From an uncultured Erythrobacter sp. (GTDB lineage: Bacteria > Pseudomonadota > Alphaproteobacteria > Sphingomonadales > Sphingomonadaceae): a stretch of DNA of 64,000 nt. Within the stretch, counting starts at the first letter, position 1. Every line of letters begins with the position of its first letter. The translations under genes and the position numbers were made by a program. Under the pieces are notes generated by a model. It did no database searches, had not been told where the DNA came from, and saw only the letters and a list, made by a program, of their open reading frames with translations. The stretch covers positions 1 through 64,000 of the forward strand of contig CANLZI010000002.1 in assembly GCA_947495555.1 (NCBI GenBank), in the 5' to 3' direction. Shown piece by piece: positions 33,233 to 42,880 of the stretch.

Positions 33233-34632
33233 CAGGCGGCAGGACTGGCCCGCTCCTCGATAAAGCTGCGCACCGCATCATATTCGCCAGCCAGTTCGCT
33301 GTAGGCTTCCTCGCGCGACATCAGATCGCCAATGCGGGTTGGCAATTGCGGCCGCACACCGGTTGCGCGTTCTACCGCGTCAGAGAATTTGGCCGGATGG
33401 GCGGTGGCCAATGTCACCATCGGTACGGCTGGATCAATATCGCTGGTCAAGGCAGCATGCAGGCCAATTGCTGTATGCGGATCGATAATCTGCCCTGCAT
33501 GTTCACGCGCCCAACGCAGCGCAGCGTTCATATCTTCAGGCTCTGCCCGGGCGCTGGTAAACAGATCAGCGGCACCTTCGCGCTGGGCATTGGTCAGCCG
33601 CATCGCTTTGTCCGCTTCAAAGCCAGCCATCTGCGCCGCCATCGCTGCTCCATCGCGTCCACCGCAATCAAACAGCAAGCGTTCAAAATTGGAGCTGACC
33701 TGAATGTCCATCGAAGGGGCCGCGGTTGCGGTCACGCTGCCGGTGGAATAATCGCCATCGCTCAAGGCGCGGTGCAAAATATCGTTGACGTTGGTTGCGA
33801 CCAGCAATTGCTGGATCGGCAGACCCATCTGCGCGGCAACATAGCCTGCAAACACATCACCAAAATTGCCGGTCGGCACGCTGAACGCGATCTTGCGCCA
33901 TGGACCGCCCAATTGCAGGGCTGCAGCAAAATAATAGACGATCTGCGCCATCAGCCGCGCCCAATTGATCGAGTTGACCGCACCAATGTTAAAGCGCGAG
34001 GTCATCTGCGCATCATTGAACATACGCTTCACCATCGCCTGGGCATCATCAAAGCTGCCATCAATCGCGATGTTGTGAACATTAGGCGCGCGCACCGTCG
34101 TCATCTGGCGGCGCTGCACATCGCTGATGCGGCCATTGGGGTGGAGCATGAAAATGTCCACGCCCTCGCGTCCGGCTACGGCATCGATCGCGGCCGATCC
34201 CGTATCGCCGCTGGTCGCACCGACAATGGTCAGATTGCTGCCACGCCGGGCCAGAAACTTCTCAAACAGCTGACCCAACAATTGCAGGGCGACATCCTTG
34301 AACGCCAGCGTAGGGCCATGGAACAGCTCAAGCAGCCACTGCCGCTCGTCCAATTGCACCAGAGGTACCACTGCCTTGTGAGAGAACCGCCCATAGGCAG
34401 CCTCACACAGTTCAAGCAATTCATCCGGTGTCAGGCAGTCGCCGACAAACGGCTGCATGATCCGAGCCGCCAGCTGCGCATAGGGAAGCCCCGCCATCTC
34501 GGCGATTTCCGCTTGTGTGAAACGGGGCCACTCACGCGGCAAATAAAGCCCACCGTCGCTGGCAAGACCTGCCAATGTGGCGCCTTCAAAATCGAGCGCG
34601 GCTGCGCTGCCTCGGGTTGAAATATATTCCAT
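33232..34632 (-). CDS. thrC: Threonine synthase
   Basis: A 466-residue PLP enzyme that converts O-phosphohomoserine to threonine. It begins with the family opening Tyr-Ile-Ser-Thr-Arg-Gly. The PLP-binding Lys is in Pro-Thr-Leu-Ala-Phe-Lys-Asp-Val-Ala near residue 112, and the phosphate-binding loop Ala-Thr-Ser-Gly-Asp-Thr-Gly-Ser-Ala near 139-147. The length fits the long type II threonine synthase. It lies 59 bases behind the SURF1 gene and leads into the methyltransferase and pterin genes. Confidence 0.96.
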   Translation of the reverse strand: MEYISTRGSAAALDFEGATLAGLASDGGLYLPREWPRFTQAEIAEMAGLPYAQLAARIMQPFVGDCLTPDELLELCEAAYGRFSHKAVVPLVQLDERQWLLELFHGPTLAFKDVALQLLGQLFEKFLARRGSNLTIVGATSGDTGSAAIDAVAGREGVDIFMLHPNGRISDVQRRQMTTVRAPNVHNIAIDGSFDDAQAMVKRMFNDAQMTSRFNIGAVNSINWARLMAQIVYYFAAALQLGGPWRKIAFSVPTGNFGDVFAGYVAAQMGLPIQQLLVATNVNDILHRALSDGDYSTGSVTATAAPSMDIQVSSNFERLLFDCGGRDGAAMAAQMAGFEADKAMRLTNAQREGAADLFTSARAEPEDMNAALRWAREHAGQIIDPHTAIGLHAALTSDIDPAVPMVTLATAHPAKFSDAVERATGVRPQLPTRIGDLMSREEAYSELAGEYDAVRSFIEERASPAA

Positions 34633-34691
34633 TGCGATGCGCGGTTAGCCTCAGCCGCGCCCGAGAGCAAGCAAGGCCATCTTGGGCCGCC

Positions 34692-35294
34692 TCAATTGTT
34701 GCCTTCATCGCGCCCCTTGGCACGAGAGCGTAAGGCCAGAAAATAGATCACCAAAGCGGTGAGAGCGAAGAAGAACCACTGCCCGGCATAGGCTAGATGA
34801 TTGTTGGGCAGATCGTTGGGATCGGGTGTTGCGAGCGGTTGCAGGCCAGCAACCGGCTGCGTCAGCTGGACCCTCGCACCGTCGCGTCCGCCAGGCGCAA
34901 TCAACCCTTCCACCGCTCCGCCGTTCCAGTCAGGAAATGTCGGGCTGGCCGACCAACCCAGTTTCACATCAGCCGCCCCGCGACCCGTTTGGCAACGGAC
35001 AATTTGGGCATAGCCAGACTGCCCAGCCGCGCTGCGCCCGGAAATCGCTTCGCGCGCGATAATGTCGATGCATTCAAAGGCTGTGGGATGGAACAGGTCC
35101 GCCTCCTTAATGGCACCACTTTCGTCGCCAGGAAATGCGCGAAGATCACCGCTTTGCAGAGCGGCTGTGTACTGCGCGATTTGCGCTTCTTTCTCGTCCA
35201 TCCGGCCCAATTGCCAAAAGCCGAGCATGACCATGGTTGCAACGCATGCCAGCACCACAATCGTTGAGACAATCGGAACATCCCGCCAATTCAT
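34692..35294 (-). CDS. SURF1-family cytochrome oxidase assembly protein
   Basis: A 200-residue SURF1 homologue, a membrane protein that aids haem a insertion into subunit I of aa3 oxidase. Transmembrane helices lie at about 8-26 and 167-187 around a soluble domain; Gly-Phe-Trp-Gln-Leu-Gly-Arg near residue 25 and Asn-Asn-His-Leu-Ala-Tyr-Ala-Gly-Gln-Trp-Phe near 163 are the conserved SURF1 ends. It overlaps the DUF983 gene by 4 bases and is the last oxidase gene of the run. Confidence 0.92.
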   Translation of the reverse strand: MNWRDVPIVSTIVVLACVATMVMLGFWQLGRMDEKEAQIAQYTAALQSGDLRAFPGDESGAIKEADLFHPTAFECIDIIAREAISGRSAAGQSGYAQIVRCQTGRGAADVKLGWSASPTFPDWNGGAVEGLIAPGGRDGARVQLTQPVAGLQPLATPDPNDLPNNHLAYAGQWFFFALTALVIYFLALRSRAKGRDEGNN

Positions 35295-35698
35295 GAGGGA
35301 TCATCCGGCAATTCTTTGGAACCAGCCTCGCCCGCATGGTTGCGATATTCGCTGACCAACAGTCCGGCCTTTGCCACGCGCAGGCCCCACAAAACAGCGA
35401 TAGTGGTAAAGGGTATCCAGACCAGTGCGTGAACCCAGAACGGCGGCCGCACCGCGGCATCCAGCCACAAAGCCAAGCCAACCGTCAGCGCGCCAATTAT
35501 CAACGTCACGAAGGCCGCTGGCCCATCGCCCACATTGAACCGTTGCAAATCCAGGCCGCACCCACGGCACTTGGCCGAAAACTTGATCAGCCCGTCGAAC
35601 AAAGTGCGCTGACCGCACTGCGGGCACAAACCGAAAAGGGCAGCCCGAGCGATCCCGGGCTGCCCATTATCGTGTGCGGGACTTGTCCCTTGGTCCAT
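35291..35698 (-). CDS. DUF983 membrane protein
   Basis: A 135-residue protein with two CxxC pairs near the N-terminus (Cys-Pro-Gln-Cys and Cys-Arg-Gly-Cys, about 24-48), probably a small zinc ribbon. Two hydrophobic helices follow at about 62-105. DUF983 genes are regularly found inside alphaproteobacterial cytochrome oxidase operons, as here between coxC and SURF1. The molecular role is unknown. Its ATG overlaps the coxC stop by one base (TAATG). Confidence 0.88.
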   Translation of the reverse strand: MDQGTSPAHDNGQPGIARAALFGLCPQCGQRTLFDGLIKFSAKCRGCGLDLQRFNVGDGPAAFVTLIIGALTVGLALWLDAAVRPPFWVHALVWIPFTTIAVLWGLRVAKAGLLVSEYRNHAGEAGSKELPDDPS

Positions 35699-36567
35699 TA
35701 ATGGACCGCAGCACCCCAACCGCCCCAGATATAGACGGCGATGAACAGGAACAGCCACACCACATCAACAAAGTGCCAGTACCATGCGGCCGCTTCGAAA
35801 CCGAAGTGCTGGCGCGGGGTAAAGTGGCCCTTATACGCACGGGCGAGACACACGATCAGGAAGATCGTGCCGATCAGAACGTGGAAACCGTGGAAGCCGG
35901 TCGCCATGTAGAATGCCGAGCTGTATGTGTTTTGACCAAACACGAAGGGTGCGATCGAATATTCGTAAGCCTGGATAGCCGTGAAGACTGCGCCCAGAGC
36001 AATGGTTGCCCACAGACCCATCTTCAGCCCATCACGATCACCGTGGATCAACGAATGGTGCGCCCAGGTTACGGTTGTACCCGAGCACAGCAGGATCAGT
36101 GTGTTGAGCAAAGGTAGTGAGAATGCGTCGAGCACTTCCATGCCCTCTGGAACCAAGGTCGCCTGAGCGCCCGCTTGTCCAAACATGGTCTGTGTGAATT
36201 GTTCTGCTGTACCCGCGTCGGTCACTTGAAGCGGTGTTGGGAACAGAGCGAAATCGAAGAATGCCCAGAACCAACCGACAAAGAACATCACTTCCGAGGC
36301 GATGAACAAGATCATGCCGTAACGCATGTGCAATTGCACCACGGGTGTGTGATCGCCGCCTTCGGCTTCGCGCACAATGTTGGCGAACCAACTAAAGAAG
36401 GTTGCTATCAGGCCTGCAATGCCCAGTCCCAGGACAATCCGCCATGATGACATTTCGTGCATCATCAGCACCATGCCGCTGGTGAAAGTCAGCGCCGCAA
36501 AGGCGCCGATCAGCGGCCATACGTCCGGTTCAAGAATGTGATAATCGTGATTTTTAGTGCCGGCCAT
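35698..36567 (-). CDS. coxC: Cytochrome c oxidase subunit III
   Basis: A 289-residue subunit III of aa3 oxidase with seven hydrophobic helices. Typical segments are Met-Arg-Tyr-Gly-Met-Ile-Leu-Phe-Ile-Ala-Ser-Glu-Val-Met-Phe-Phe near 81, Thr-Trp-Ala-His-His-Ser-Leu near 167, and Tyr-Trp-His-Phe-Val-Asp-Val-Val-Trp-Leu-Phe-Leu near 264. The ATG at 36567 begins with Met-Ala-Gly-Thr-Lys, while an upstream start would add an unrelated lead. It follows ctaG after 75 bases. Confidence 0.96.
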   Translation of the reverse strand: MAGTKNHDYHILEPDVWPLIGAFAALTFTSGMVLMMHEMSSWRIVLGLGIAGLIATFFSWFANIVREAEGGDHTPVVQLHMRYGMILFIASEVMFFVGWFWAFFDFALFPTPLQVTDAGTAEQFTQTMFGQAGAQATLVPEGMEVLDAFSLPLLNTLILLCSGTTVTWAHHSLIHGDRDGLKMGLWATIALGAVFTAIQAYEYSIAPFVFGQNTYSSAFYMATGFHGFHVLIGTIFLIVCLARAYKGHFTPRQHFGFEAAAWYWHFVDVVWLFLFIAVYIWGGWGAAVH

Positions 36568-36642
36568 GTATTCATTCCCGTGGTCTGTTGCATTTGCCCT
36601 TAATGCCACAGACCCGCCGGGTCCAGTGGCTATGCGCATCAA

Positions 36643-37224
36643 CTAGCTGTCAGGCTCAATTGCCCGGTGGAAAGTGTAACTCAAAGTGATCTGTTCAACC
36701 CCATCCATGCCTTCGTCTTCCACGGCGGCAGGATCGACGTAATACAGCACCGGCATGTGCACTTCTTCGCCGGGCTGCAAGGTCTGCTCGGTAAAGCAGA
36801 AGCACTGAATCTTGTTGAAATATTTGCCCGCTTGCTCGGGCTCCACATTGAAAGTGGCCGTACCAGTGATCGGAATAGTGCTGTTATTGCGCGCAACATA
36901 GGTCGCCATGTCGCGAATGCCGATCTGGACCGTGTCGGTTGGCTGGGTCGGCCGGAAAGACCACGGAACATCGCGCGCGGTGCTCGCATCGAACCGGATC
37001 GACATGGTTTTGCCGCCGGCGCTGCTGGCCAAGCGAGCGGCGATATCGGCATCGCTCTCGCTCGCACGTTGGGTGGTGCCGCCAAAGCCTGTCACTCGGC
37101 AAAACAGATCATACAGCGGGACCGCCGCATAACCCATGCCCAGCATCGCCAGTGCGCCCAGCATCGCATATATGCCGGTGCGGATATTCTTTTGTTCGAT
37201 CGTGGCCGCAGACACGTCAGTCAC
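36643..37224 (-). CDS. ctaG: Cytochrome c oxidase assembly protein CtaG/Cox11
   Basis: A 193-residue Cox11-type copper chaperone that delivers Cu(I) to the CuB site of subunit I. One transmembrane helix lies at about 17-36, followed by the periplasmic immunoglobulin-like domain. The copper motif Cys-Phe-Cys-Phe is near residue 141, and the conserved Tyr-Asp-Leu-Phe-Cys-Arg-Val-Thr-Gly near 38 carries the third Cys. It is 3 bases behind the small coxF-like gene. Confidence 0.95.
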   Translation of the reverse strand: MTDVSAATIEQKNIRTGIYAMLGALAMLGMGYAAVPLYDLFCRVTGFGGTTQRASESDADIAARLASSAGGKTMSIRFDASTARDVPWSFRPTQPTDTVQIGIRDMATYVARNNSTIPITGTATFNVEPEQAGKYFNKIQCFCFTEQTLQPGEEVHMPVLYYVDPAAVEDEGMDGVEQITLSYTFHRAIEPDS

Positions 37225-37227
37225 CTG

Positions 37228-37353
37228 TCATTCTCCAATGCGAACAATCGTGATCGCGTAAAACAGAACCGCAAAAAACAGCAGGACACCGCCCACCACC
37301 CAATTGCGGCTGCGTTGACGCTTGCGAAATTCGGTTTCTTCTTCGGGGGTCAT
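37228..37353 (-). CDS. Small CoxF-like membrane protein
   Basis: A 41-residue protein with a charged N-terminus (Thr-Pro-Glu-Glu-Glu-Thr-Glu-Phe-Arg-Lys-Arg-Gln) and one transmembrane helix at about 19-36. Such short proteins with this opening occur between ctaB and ctaG in many alphaproteobacterial oxidase operons and are called CoxF. A start seven codons earlier (37374) would overlap ctaB and is less likely. The function is unknown, presumably oxidase assembly. Confidence 0.82.
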   Translation of the reverse strand: MTPEEETEFRKRQRSRNWVVGGVLLFFAVLFYAITIVRIGE

Positions 37354-37364
37354 TGCAAAGTTCC

Positions 37365-38294
37365 TCAAATCCATCCTTGGCCCGCTGCTACCCGGTCGAC
37401 CACCAAGGCTGCAAACAGCGCGAACAGATACAAAATGCTGAAGGCGAACAGACGCTTTTCTGGCCGCATCAGATCTTGTTCGACAGATTGCCGCAAAGCG
37501 ACCGGAAGCGAAAGCGCAAAGAATGCAAGCGACAATGCTATCGCGGCAACACCAAAAATGTAGCTTGTCCCACCAATCACCCAAGGGGCGATCGCAACAG
37601 GTGCCAGCAGGATAGTGTAGACCAGGATTTGGCGGCGGGTAGATCGCTCGCCCTTCACCACAGGCATCATTGGAATACCGACATTTGCGTAATCCATCTT
37701 CACAAACAGCGCGAGCGCCCAAAAGTGCGGCGGCGTCCACATGAAAATGATCGCGAACAACAGTATCGGCATCAGCGTGATATCGCCTGTCACGGCAACC
37801 CAACCGATCATCGGTGGAAACGCCCCTGCCCCGCCACCAATCACAATGTTTTGCGGCGTGCGCGGCTTCAGCCAGATAGTGTAGATCACCGCGTAATAGA
37901 CAATCGCCGCTGCAAGAATAGACGCTGCCAGCCAGCCAACGGCCAGCCCCAGGATTGCGACGGATGACACGGACAGCAATATCCCGAAATCGCGCGCATC
38001 TTTTTTCTGCATACGATCTGATGGCAAAGGCCGATTGGCGGTGCGTTTCATCCCGCGATCAATGTCCGCTTCCCACCATTGGTTGAGCGCGGCTGAACCG
38101 CCAGCACCCATCGCGATGCACAAGATGGTGGCAAAGCCGATCACCGGATGGATCGAACCAGGGGCTGCCAACAGGCCGCATATTCCGGTGAAGATCACAA
38201 GTGTCATCACGCGCGGCTTGGTCAGCGCGAAAAAGTCTCGCCATTCGGCGGGCAGTGCAAGGGGAGCTGTCTGTTCCATGGAATCGGGCTGCAT
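37365..38294 (-). CDS. ctaB: Protoheme IX farnesyltransferase (haem O synthase)
   Basis: A 309-residue UbiA-superfamily membrane enzyme that adds a farnesyl chain to haem b to make haem O, the precursor of haem A. Asp-rich motif 1 is in [10 protein letters not shown] near residue 71, and Met-Lys-Arg-Thr-Ala-Asn-Arg-Pro follows. About nine helices are visible. It lies 8 bases behind the epoxide hydrolase and 11 bases before the coxF-like gene. ctaA (haem A synthase) is not in the window. Confidence 0.96.
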   Translation of the reverse strand: MQPDSMEQTAPLALPAEWRDFFALTKPRVMTLVIFTGICGLLAAPGSIHPVIGFATILCIAMGAGGSAALNQWWEADIDRGMKRTANRPLPSDRMQKKDARDFGILLSVSSVAILGLAVGWLAASILAAAIVYYAVIYTIWLKPRTPQNIVIGGGAGAFPPMIGWVAVTGDITLMPILLFAIIFMWTPPHFWALALFVKMDYANVGIPMMPVVKGERSTRRQILVYTILLAPVAIAPWVIGGTSYIFGVAAIALSLAFFALSLPVALRQSVEQDLMRPEKRLFAFSILYLFALFAALVVDRVAAGQGWI

Positions 38295-38302
38295 ATAGGC
38301 GG

Positions 38303-39262
38303 TTAAATCCGCCTTAGCCAGTCAATCAGCAGTTCATTCACTTCTTTGGGCCGTTCCTGCTGCGTCCAATGGCCTACGCCGGGCAGAATGTGCCCTTCGC
38401 TGCGCGGAGCGGTCATTTTCATCAAAGCCACCGGATCTTCGATCGCCTTGAACAGGAAGGTGGCCGGATCACGGTCCCCGCCTATGAACAAGGCTGGCTG
38501 CTGGATAACCTGGCCCGCAAAGTTTTGCTGCCAGTCAAAATCGCGCTGATGGTTGCGATAGCGGTTGAGCGGCCCACGAAAGCCCGATTGCTTGAACTCA
38601 TTCTCGTAAAAGTCGAGGTCTTCATCCGTCAGCCAAGGAACCGGAACGGGATCGGGCAGCCCTTCCAAGAAGGTCGCGCCCAAGGGCTTGTCCCAATAAT
38701 CGCCCGGCGGTACATCGCCGCAGATCGAATACATCATCCGGTGGACAAAATCGCGCGGATCAGCCTCCGCCTCGGCTTCGGCCACGCCTTCTTCCTGAAA
38801 ATAATGCTGATAGAAATAGCGGCCCTTGCTGGTGAAGTGCTCGTGATAGATTTCGGTAAAGGGGCGCTGTGGAACACCGGAAAAAGGTACCGACAGGCCA
38901 GCAACTGCGCGAAATTTGTCCGGATGGGCTAGCGCTGTGTTCCAGACAATTGGTGCGCCCCAATCATGGCCCACCAGAACCGCTGGAGAGCCGGGCTGCA
39001 AAGCATCAGCCAAGCCAACCAGATCGCCAGCAATCGCTTCAAAGGAATAGGCCTCCACGGGATGAGGCTTGTCGGACTGGCCGTAGCCGCGAACGTCTAT
39101 CGCACAGGCGGTAAAGCCTGCCTGCGCCAATGCGGGCAGCTGGTGCCGCCATGAATACCAGCTTTCGGGAAACCCATGGACCATAATGACCAAGGGCCCT
39201 TCACCCTCAATCGCGCAATTGAGTGTGATGTCACCGGTATCGATGCGGCGCATTACTGGCAT
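38303..39262 (-). CDS. Epoxide hydrolase-like alpha/beta hydrolase inside the cox operon
   Basis: A 319-residue alpha/beta hydrolase. [11 protein letters not shown] near residue 29 is the epoxide-hydrolase oxyanion segment. The nucleophile is Asp in Gly-His-Asp-Trp-Gly-Ala near 98-103, which points to epoxide hydrolase or dehalogenase rather than esterase. The catalytic His is in Gly-Val-Gly-His-Trp-Thr-Gln-Gln-Glu near 299, and that Trp-Thr-Gln-Gln-Glu ending is typical of soluble epoxide hydrolases. It lies between coxA (79 bases) and ctaB (8 bases), an unusual guest in this operon. Confidence 0.9.
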   Translation of the reverse strand: MPVMRRIDTGDITLNCAIEGEGPLVIMVHGFPESWYSWRHQLPALAQAGFTACAIDVRGYGQSDKPHPVEAYSFEAIAGDLVGLADALQPGSPAVLVGHDWGAPIVWNTALAHPDKFRAVAGLSVPFSGVPQRPFTEIYHEHFTSKGRYFYQHYFQEEGVAEAEAEADPRDFVHRMMYSICGDVPPGDYWDKPLGATFLEGLPDPVPVPWLTDEDLDFYENEFKQSGFRGPLNRYRNHQRDFDWQQNFAGQVIQQPALFIGGDRDPATFLFKAIEDPVALMKMTAPRSEGHILPGVGHWTQQERPKEVNELLIDWLRRI

Positions 39263-39341
39263 GGCTGATCCGTGCTCCCAATATGCAAACGGCTGACCCC
39301 AAGGGGCCAGCCGAATGAATTTCTATGCTGACCGATCGGCC

Positions 39342-41039
39342 TTACGCAGGTCGATGATCGTGATAATCGTGGTGATCCTCGATCACGGGCAGCGTTTCGA
39401 ACTGGTGATAAGGTGGAGGGCTAGGCAAGGTCCATTCCAGCGTGGTTGCACCTTCGCCCCATGGGTTGTCTCCGGCCCGCTTGCCCGCTGTGAATGCGTA
39501 AGCCAGGTTTACGAAGAAGACGACCATCGATGCAGCCATGATGTGATAACCATAGGAAGACATCTGGTTGAAGTAGGTGAAGACCTCTGGATAGTCGGGG
39601 ATACGACGCGGCATCCCATCCATGCCCAGGAAGTGCTGCGGGAAGAAGATTACATTCACCCCGATGAAGAAGCCCCAGAAGTGCAAGTGAGCCAGAAACT
39701 CGCTGTGCATCCGTCCGCTCATCTTCGGGAACCAGTAATAGAAGCCCGCGAACAGCGAGAACACCGCACCCATCGACAGAACGTAGTGGAAGTGAGCCAC
39801 CACGTAATAGGTGTCATGCAGATTGTCATCGATGCCGCCATTGGCCAGAACAACGCCCGTCACACCGCCAACGGTGAACAGGAAGATGAAGCCAAGCGAC
39901 CACACCAGAGGCGACTTGAATTCGAGGCTTCCGCCCCACATCGTTGCCACCCAGCTGAAGATTTTCACACCCGTCGGCACCGCGATAACCATGGTCGCTG
40001 CGGTGAAATACATCTTGGTGTTTACGTCCAAGCCAACCGTATACATGTGGTGCGCCCACACGATGAAGCCGACCACGCCAATCGCGACCATGGCGTAAGC
40101 CATGCCGAGATAGCCGAACACAGGTTTACGGCTGAAGGTTGCCACGATCTGGCTGACCATACCAAAGCCAGGCAGGATCATAATGTACACTTCAGGATGT
40201 CCAAAGAACCAGAACAGGTGCTGGTACAGAACAGGGTCGCCCCCGCCTGCTGGATCAAAGAAGGTTGTGCCAAAGTTACGGTCTGTCAGCAGCATGGTGA
40301 TCGCTGCAGCCAGAACTGGCAGAGCGAGCAACAGCAGGAACGCCGTTACCAAAACCGACCATACAAACAGCGGCATTTTGTGCAGGGTCATGCCCGGCGC
40401 ACGCATGTTGAAAATGGTGGTGATGAAGTTGGTTGCGCCAAGGATCGAACCAGCACCAGCCAAGTGGAGCGAGAAGATCGCGAAGTCCACCGCAGGTCCG
40501 GTAGAACCCGACGTGGATAGCGGCGCATAGACGGTCCAGCCAACACCGGCACCAATGCCGGTCCCGCCGGGCACAAACAGAGAGAAACACAGACTGAGGA
40601 AACCAGCGACTGTCAACCAGAACGAGATGTTGTTCATCCGCGGGAAGGCCATGTCCGGCGCGCCGATCATCAGCGGCACGAACCAGTTACCGAATCCGCC
40701 GATCATGGCGGGCATAACCATGAAGAACACCATGATCAGGCCGTGGGCCGTGATAAACACATTCCACATGTGATAATTGGTGTTTTCGCTGGCTTCACCG
40801 CCAAAGAACTCGACCCACCAGCCCAGATATTGAATGCCAGGCTCGGCCAATTCCATCCGCATGACGCCTGACATGGCGCCACCGATGATACCCGCCAAAA
40901 TAGCGAAAATCAGATAGAGTGTGCCGATATCTTTGTGGTTGGTCGACATGAACCAACGGGCAAAAAAGCCCGGCTTATGATCCGCATCATGTGCGTGATC
41001 ATCGTGGTGTGCATCGAAACCTTCTGCGGTAGTGGCCAT
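39342..41039 (-). CDS. coxA: Cytochrome c oxidase subunit I
   Basis: A 565-residue haem-copper oxidase subunit I with twelve helices, the catalytic core with haem a and the a3-CuB centre. Seen are His in Ala-His-Gly-Leu-Ile-Met-Val-Phe near residue 95 (haem a ligand), Trp-Phe-Phe-Gly-His-Pro-Glu-Val-Tyr near 275 (CuB ligand, His-Tyr crosslink and the A-type K-channel motif), and the His pair in Trp-Ala-His-His-Met-Tyr near 327. This marks an A-type oxidase. The N-terminus is longer than in mitochondria and rich in His and Asp. It follows coxB by 35 bases. Confidence 0.98.
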   Translation of the reverse strand: MATTAEGFDAHHDDHAHDADHKPGFFARWFMSTNHKDIGTLYLIFAILAGIIGGAMSGVMRMELAEPGIQYLGWWVEFFGGEASENTNYHMWNVFITAHGLIMVFFMVMPAMIGGFGNWFVPLMIGAPDMAFPRMNNISFWLTVAGFLSLCFSLFVPGGTGIGAGVGWTVYAPLSTSGSTGPAVDFAIFSLHLAGAGSILGATNFITTIFNMRAPGMTLHKMPLFVWSVLVTAFLLLLALPVLAAAITMLLTDRNFGTTFFDPAGGGDPVLYQHLFWFFGHPEVYIMILPGFGMVSQIVATFSRKPVFGYLGMAYAMVAIGVVGFIVWAHHMYTVGLDVNTKMYFTAATMVIAVPTGVKIFSWVATMWGGSLEFKSPLVWSLGFIFLFTVGGVTGVVLANGGIDDNLHDTYYVVAHFHYVLSMGAVFSLFAGFYYWFPKMSGRMHSEFLAHLHFWGFFIGVNVIFFPQHFLGMDGMPRRIPDYPEVFTYFNQMSSYGYHIMAASMVVFFVNLAYAFTAGKRAGDNPWGEGATTLEWTLPSPPPYHQFETLPVIEDHHDYHDHRPA

Positions 41040-41074
41040 AATCGTCAGGACCTTCGTTGGATTCTATTTCTGTC

Positions 41075-42082
41075 TTATTCTGCGGCTTCGGCGGCTTCCG
41101 CCTCGGCAACGCCTTCAGCGTCACCGGCTGCGGCGGCATCCGCTTCAGATTCGGCATCTTCTTCAGCCAAATCTTCGGCAGCATCGTCTGTATTGGCCAA
41201 TACTCCACCTGGTTGCTCCAGCACCCAGGCTTCCCATTCTTCGCGAGGCAGAGCCTCAACAGCGATGGGCATGAAGCCATGACGCGCACCGCACAGCTCT
41301 GAACACTGGCCGTAATAAACGCCGGGCTCTTCAATGATCACCATACGCTCGTTCAAACGACCCGGTACAGCGTCCAGCTTGAACCACAGCGATGGCACTG
41401 CAAAAGCATGGATCACGTCAGCAGCGGTTGTTTGCAGGCGGATCGGCGTGTTGGCCGGGACAACCATGCGATTGTCCACTGCCAGCAAGGCAGGTTCACC
41501 ATTGGCCAATGCATCAGCTTCTGGAAGCATGTTGGATACAACTTCGAAGCCGCCATTGTCAGGATATTCATAGCCCCAATACCACTGATAACCGATCGCT
41601 TTGACGGTCACCGCATCTTCTGGCGGGGTTTCATATTGCTTGGCCAGCAAGGAAATCGAGGGGATCGCAATCGCCACCAAGATCAATACGGGCACCAATG
41701 TCCAGACCACTTCCACCAAGGTGTTATGCGTGGTTTTGGATGGCTCGGGATTGGCCTTGCGACGGTAACGCGCAACCACCCACAACAGCAGGCCCAAAAC
41801 GAACAGGCTGACAATCGCCATCATTGGCACCAAAAACGCATCGTGCATGAACAAGGCGTCCTTGCCGATAGCGGTGTATTGGTCTTGGAAATTGATGCCG
41901 CCGTCCGGCATACCTTTGCCTTCTGTCGGAGCCATCGGTGTATAGCCGGATGTCTGCGTTGCTTCTGCATCGGTCGCGGTTTCCTGGGCAGCAACGCCCT
42001 GGAACGCAAACGCCAGCATAAAGGCTGCAGCAATTGCCATGATGAAATTTTGTGCCCGTCGGCGGGATTGACCCAGGTTCAT
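41075..42082 (-). CDS. coxB: Cytochrome c oxidase subunit II
   Basis: A 335-residue subunit II that receives electrons from cytochrome c. A signal peptide ends near Val-Ala-Ala, and two helices follow at about 85 and 125. The cupredoxin domain carries the CuA ligands in Cys-Ser-Glu-Leu-Cys-Gly-Ala-Arg-His-Gly-Phe-Met near 260. The Gln-Trp-Tyr-Trp-Gly-Tyr-Glu-Tyr aromatic strand is present. The last 40 residues form an unusual Ala/Glu/Asp-only tail. The ATG at 42082 is chosen as it opens the signal peptide. First gene of the oxidase run. Confidence 0.96.
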   Translation of the reverse strand: MNLGQSRRRAQNFIMAIAAAFMLAFAFQGVAAQETATDAEATQTSGYTPMAPTEGKGMPDGGINFQDQYTAIGKDALFMHDAFLVPMMAIVSLFVLGLLLWVVARYRRKANPEPSKTTHNTLVEVVWTLVPVLILVAIAIPSISLLAKQYETPPEDAVTVKAIGYQWYWGYEYPDNGGFEVVSNMLPEADALANGEPALLAVDNRMVVPANTPIRLQTTAADVIHAFAVPSLWFKLDAVPGRLNERMVIIEEPGVYYGQCSELCGARHGFMPIAVEALPREEWEAWVLEQPGGVLANTDDAAEDLAEEDAESEADAAAAGDAEGVAEAEAAEAAE

Positions 42083-42133
42083 ATGTCTGACGCTTTCCGC
42101 TTCATTCAAATTTGCACTTTCGTCGCGATTCCC

Positions 42134-42145
42134 GAAAAATTTTTC
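42134..42145. promoter_or_regulatory. Perfect AT-rich palindrome upstream of coxB
   Basis: GAAAAATTTTTC is a perfect 12-base palindrome about 52 bases upstream of the coxB start, in the 217-base gap between divergent coxB and pyrE. It could be a regulator site or a bent promoter element. No known consensus is matched. Confidence 0.35.
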
Positions 42146-42299
42146 TCCGGTTGCAACCCTGCGCGGCCTGCCTACTTCAGGCAAGATTGACGCGGCCTAT
42201 AGGCCCGCTTGCCCGCGGCCTCAAGCGCTTCTAGGGAGAAAATTATGCAAAATGCGTTGAAGTTGACGCAATTGGTCAGAATCCAAGGATCGAAGATTC

Positions 42300-42878
42300 A
42301 TGAATGAAGAAGACATTTTGTCTGAATTTCGCGGCTGCGATGCCTTGCTTGAGGGGCATTTTAAGCTCTCGTCCGGCAGGCATAGCGCACATTATTTGCA
42401 ATGCGCCCGGGTGTTGATGAACCCGGAAAGAGCCGGAAATCTTTCCCGCGCTTTGGCTCAGAAAATTCCGCGAGAGATTCGCTCGGCCATCGATGTCGTC
42501 GTCTCGCCTGCAATGGGCGGGATCATCATCGGCCATGAAATGGGCCGCGCCTTGGATAAGGACGCCTTGTTCCTGGAACGACCCGAGGGTGAGTTTCACC
42601 TGCGCCGGGGCTTTGCTCTGGAAAAAGGGGCCAAGGTTCTGATGGTAGAAGACGTTGTGACAACCGGCCTCTCCAGCCGCGAAGCGATTGCTGCGGTGGA
42701 ACGCGAAGGCGGCGAGGTTATTGCCGAAGTGGCATTGGTCGATCGTTCGGCGGGCGAAGTGGACTTGGGCGTGCCGTTCTTCCCGCTGATTGAAATCAGC
42801 TTCCCCAGCTATGCCGAAGATGAACTGCCGCCCGAACTGGCCGCGATCCCTGTGACCAAGCCGGGCAGCCGGAGCTGA
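42300..42878 (+). CDS. pyrE: Orotate phosphoribosyltransferase
   Basis: A 192-residue type I phosphoribosyltransferase that makes OMP from orotate. The PRPP-binding loop Val-Leu-Met-Val-Glu-Asp-Val-Val-Thr-Thr-Gly is near 113-123, and the opening Phe-Lys-Leu-Ser-Ser-Gly-Arg-His-Ser near 21 is typical of this alphaproteobacterial form. It is divergent from coxB. pdxJ starts 2 bases after its stop, so pyrE and pdxJ form one transcription unit. Confidence 0.96.
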   Translation: MNEEDILSEFRGCDALLEGHFKLSSGRHSAHYLQCARVLMNPERAGNLSRALAQKIPREIRSAIDVVVSPAMGGIIIGHEMGRALDKDALFLERPEGEFHLRRGFALEKGAKVLMVEDVVTTGLSSREAIAAVEREGGEVIAEVALVDRSAGEVDLGVPFFPLIEISFPSYAEDELPPELAAIPVTKPGSRS

Positions 42879-42880
42879 CC

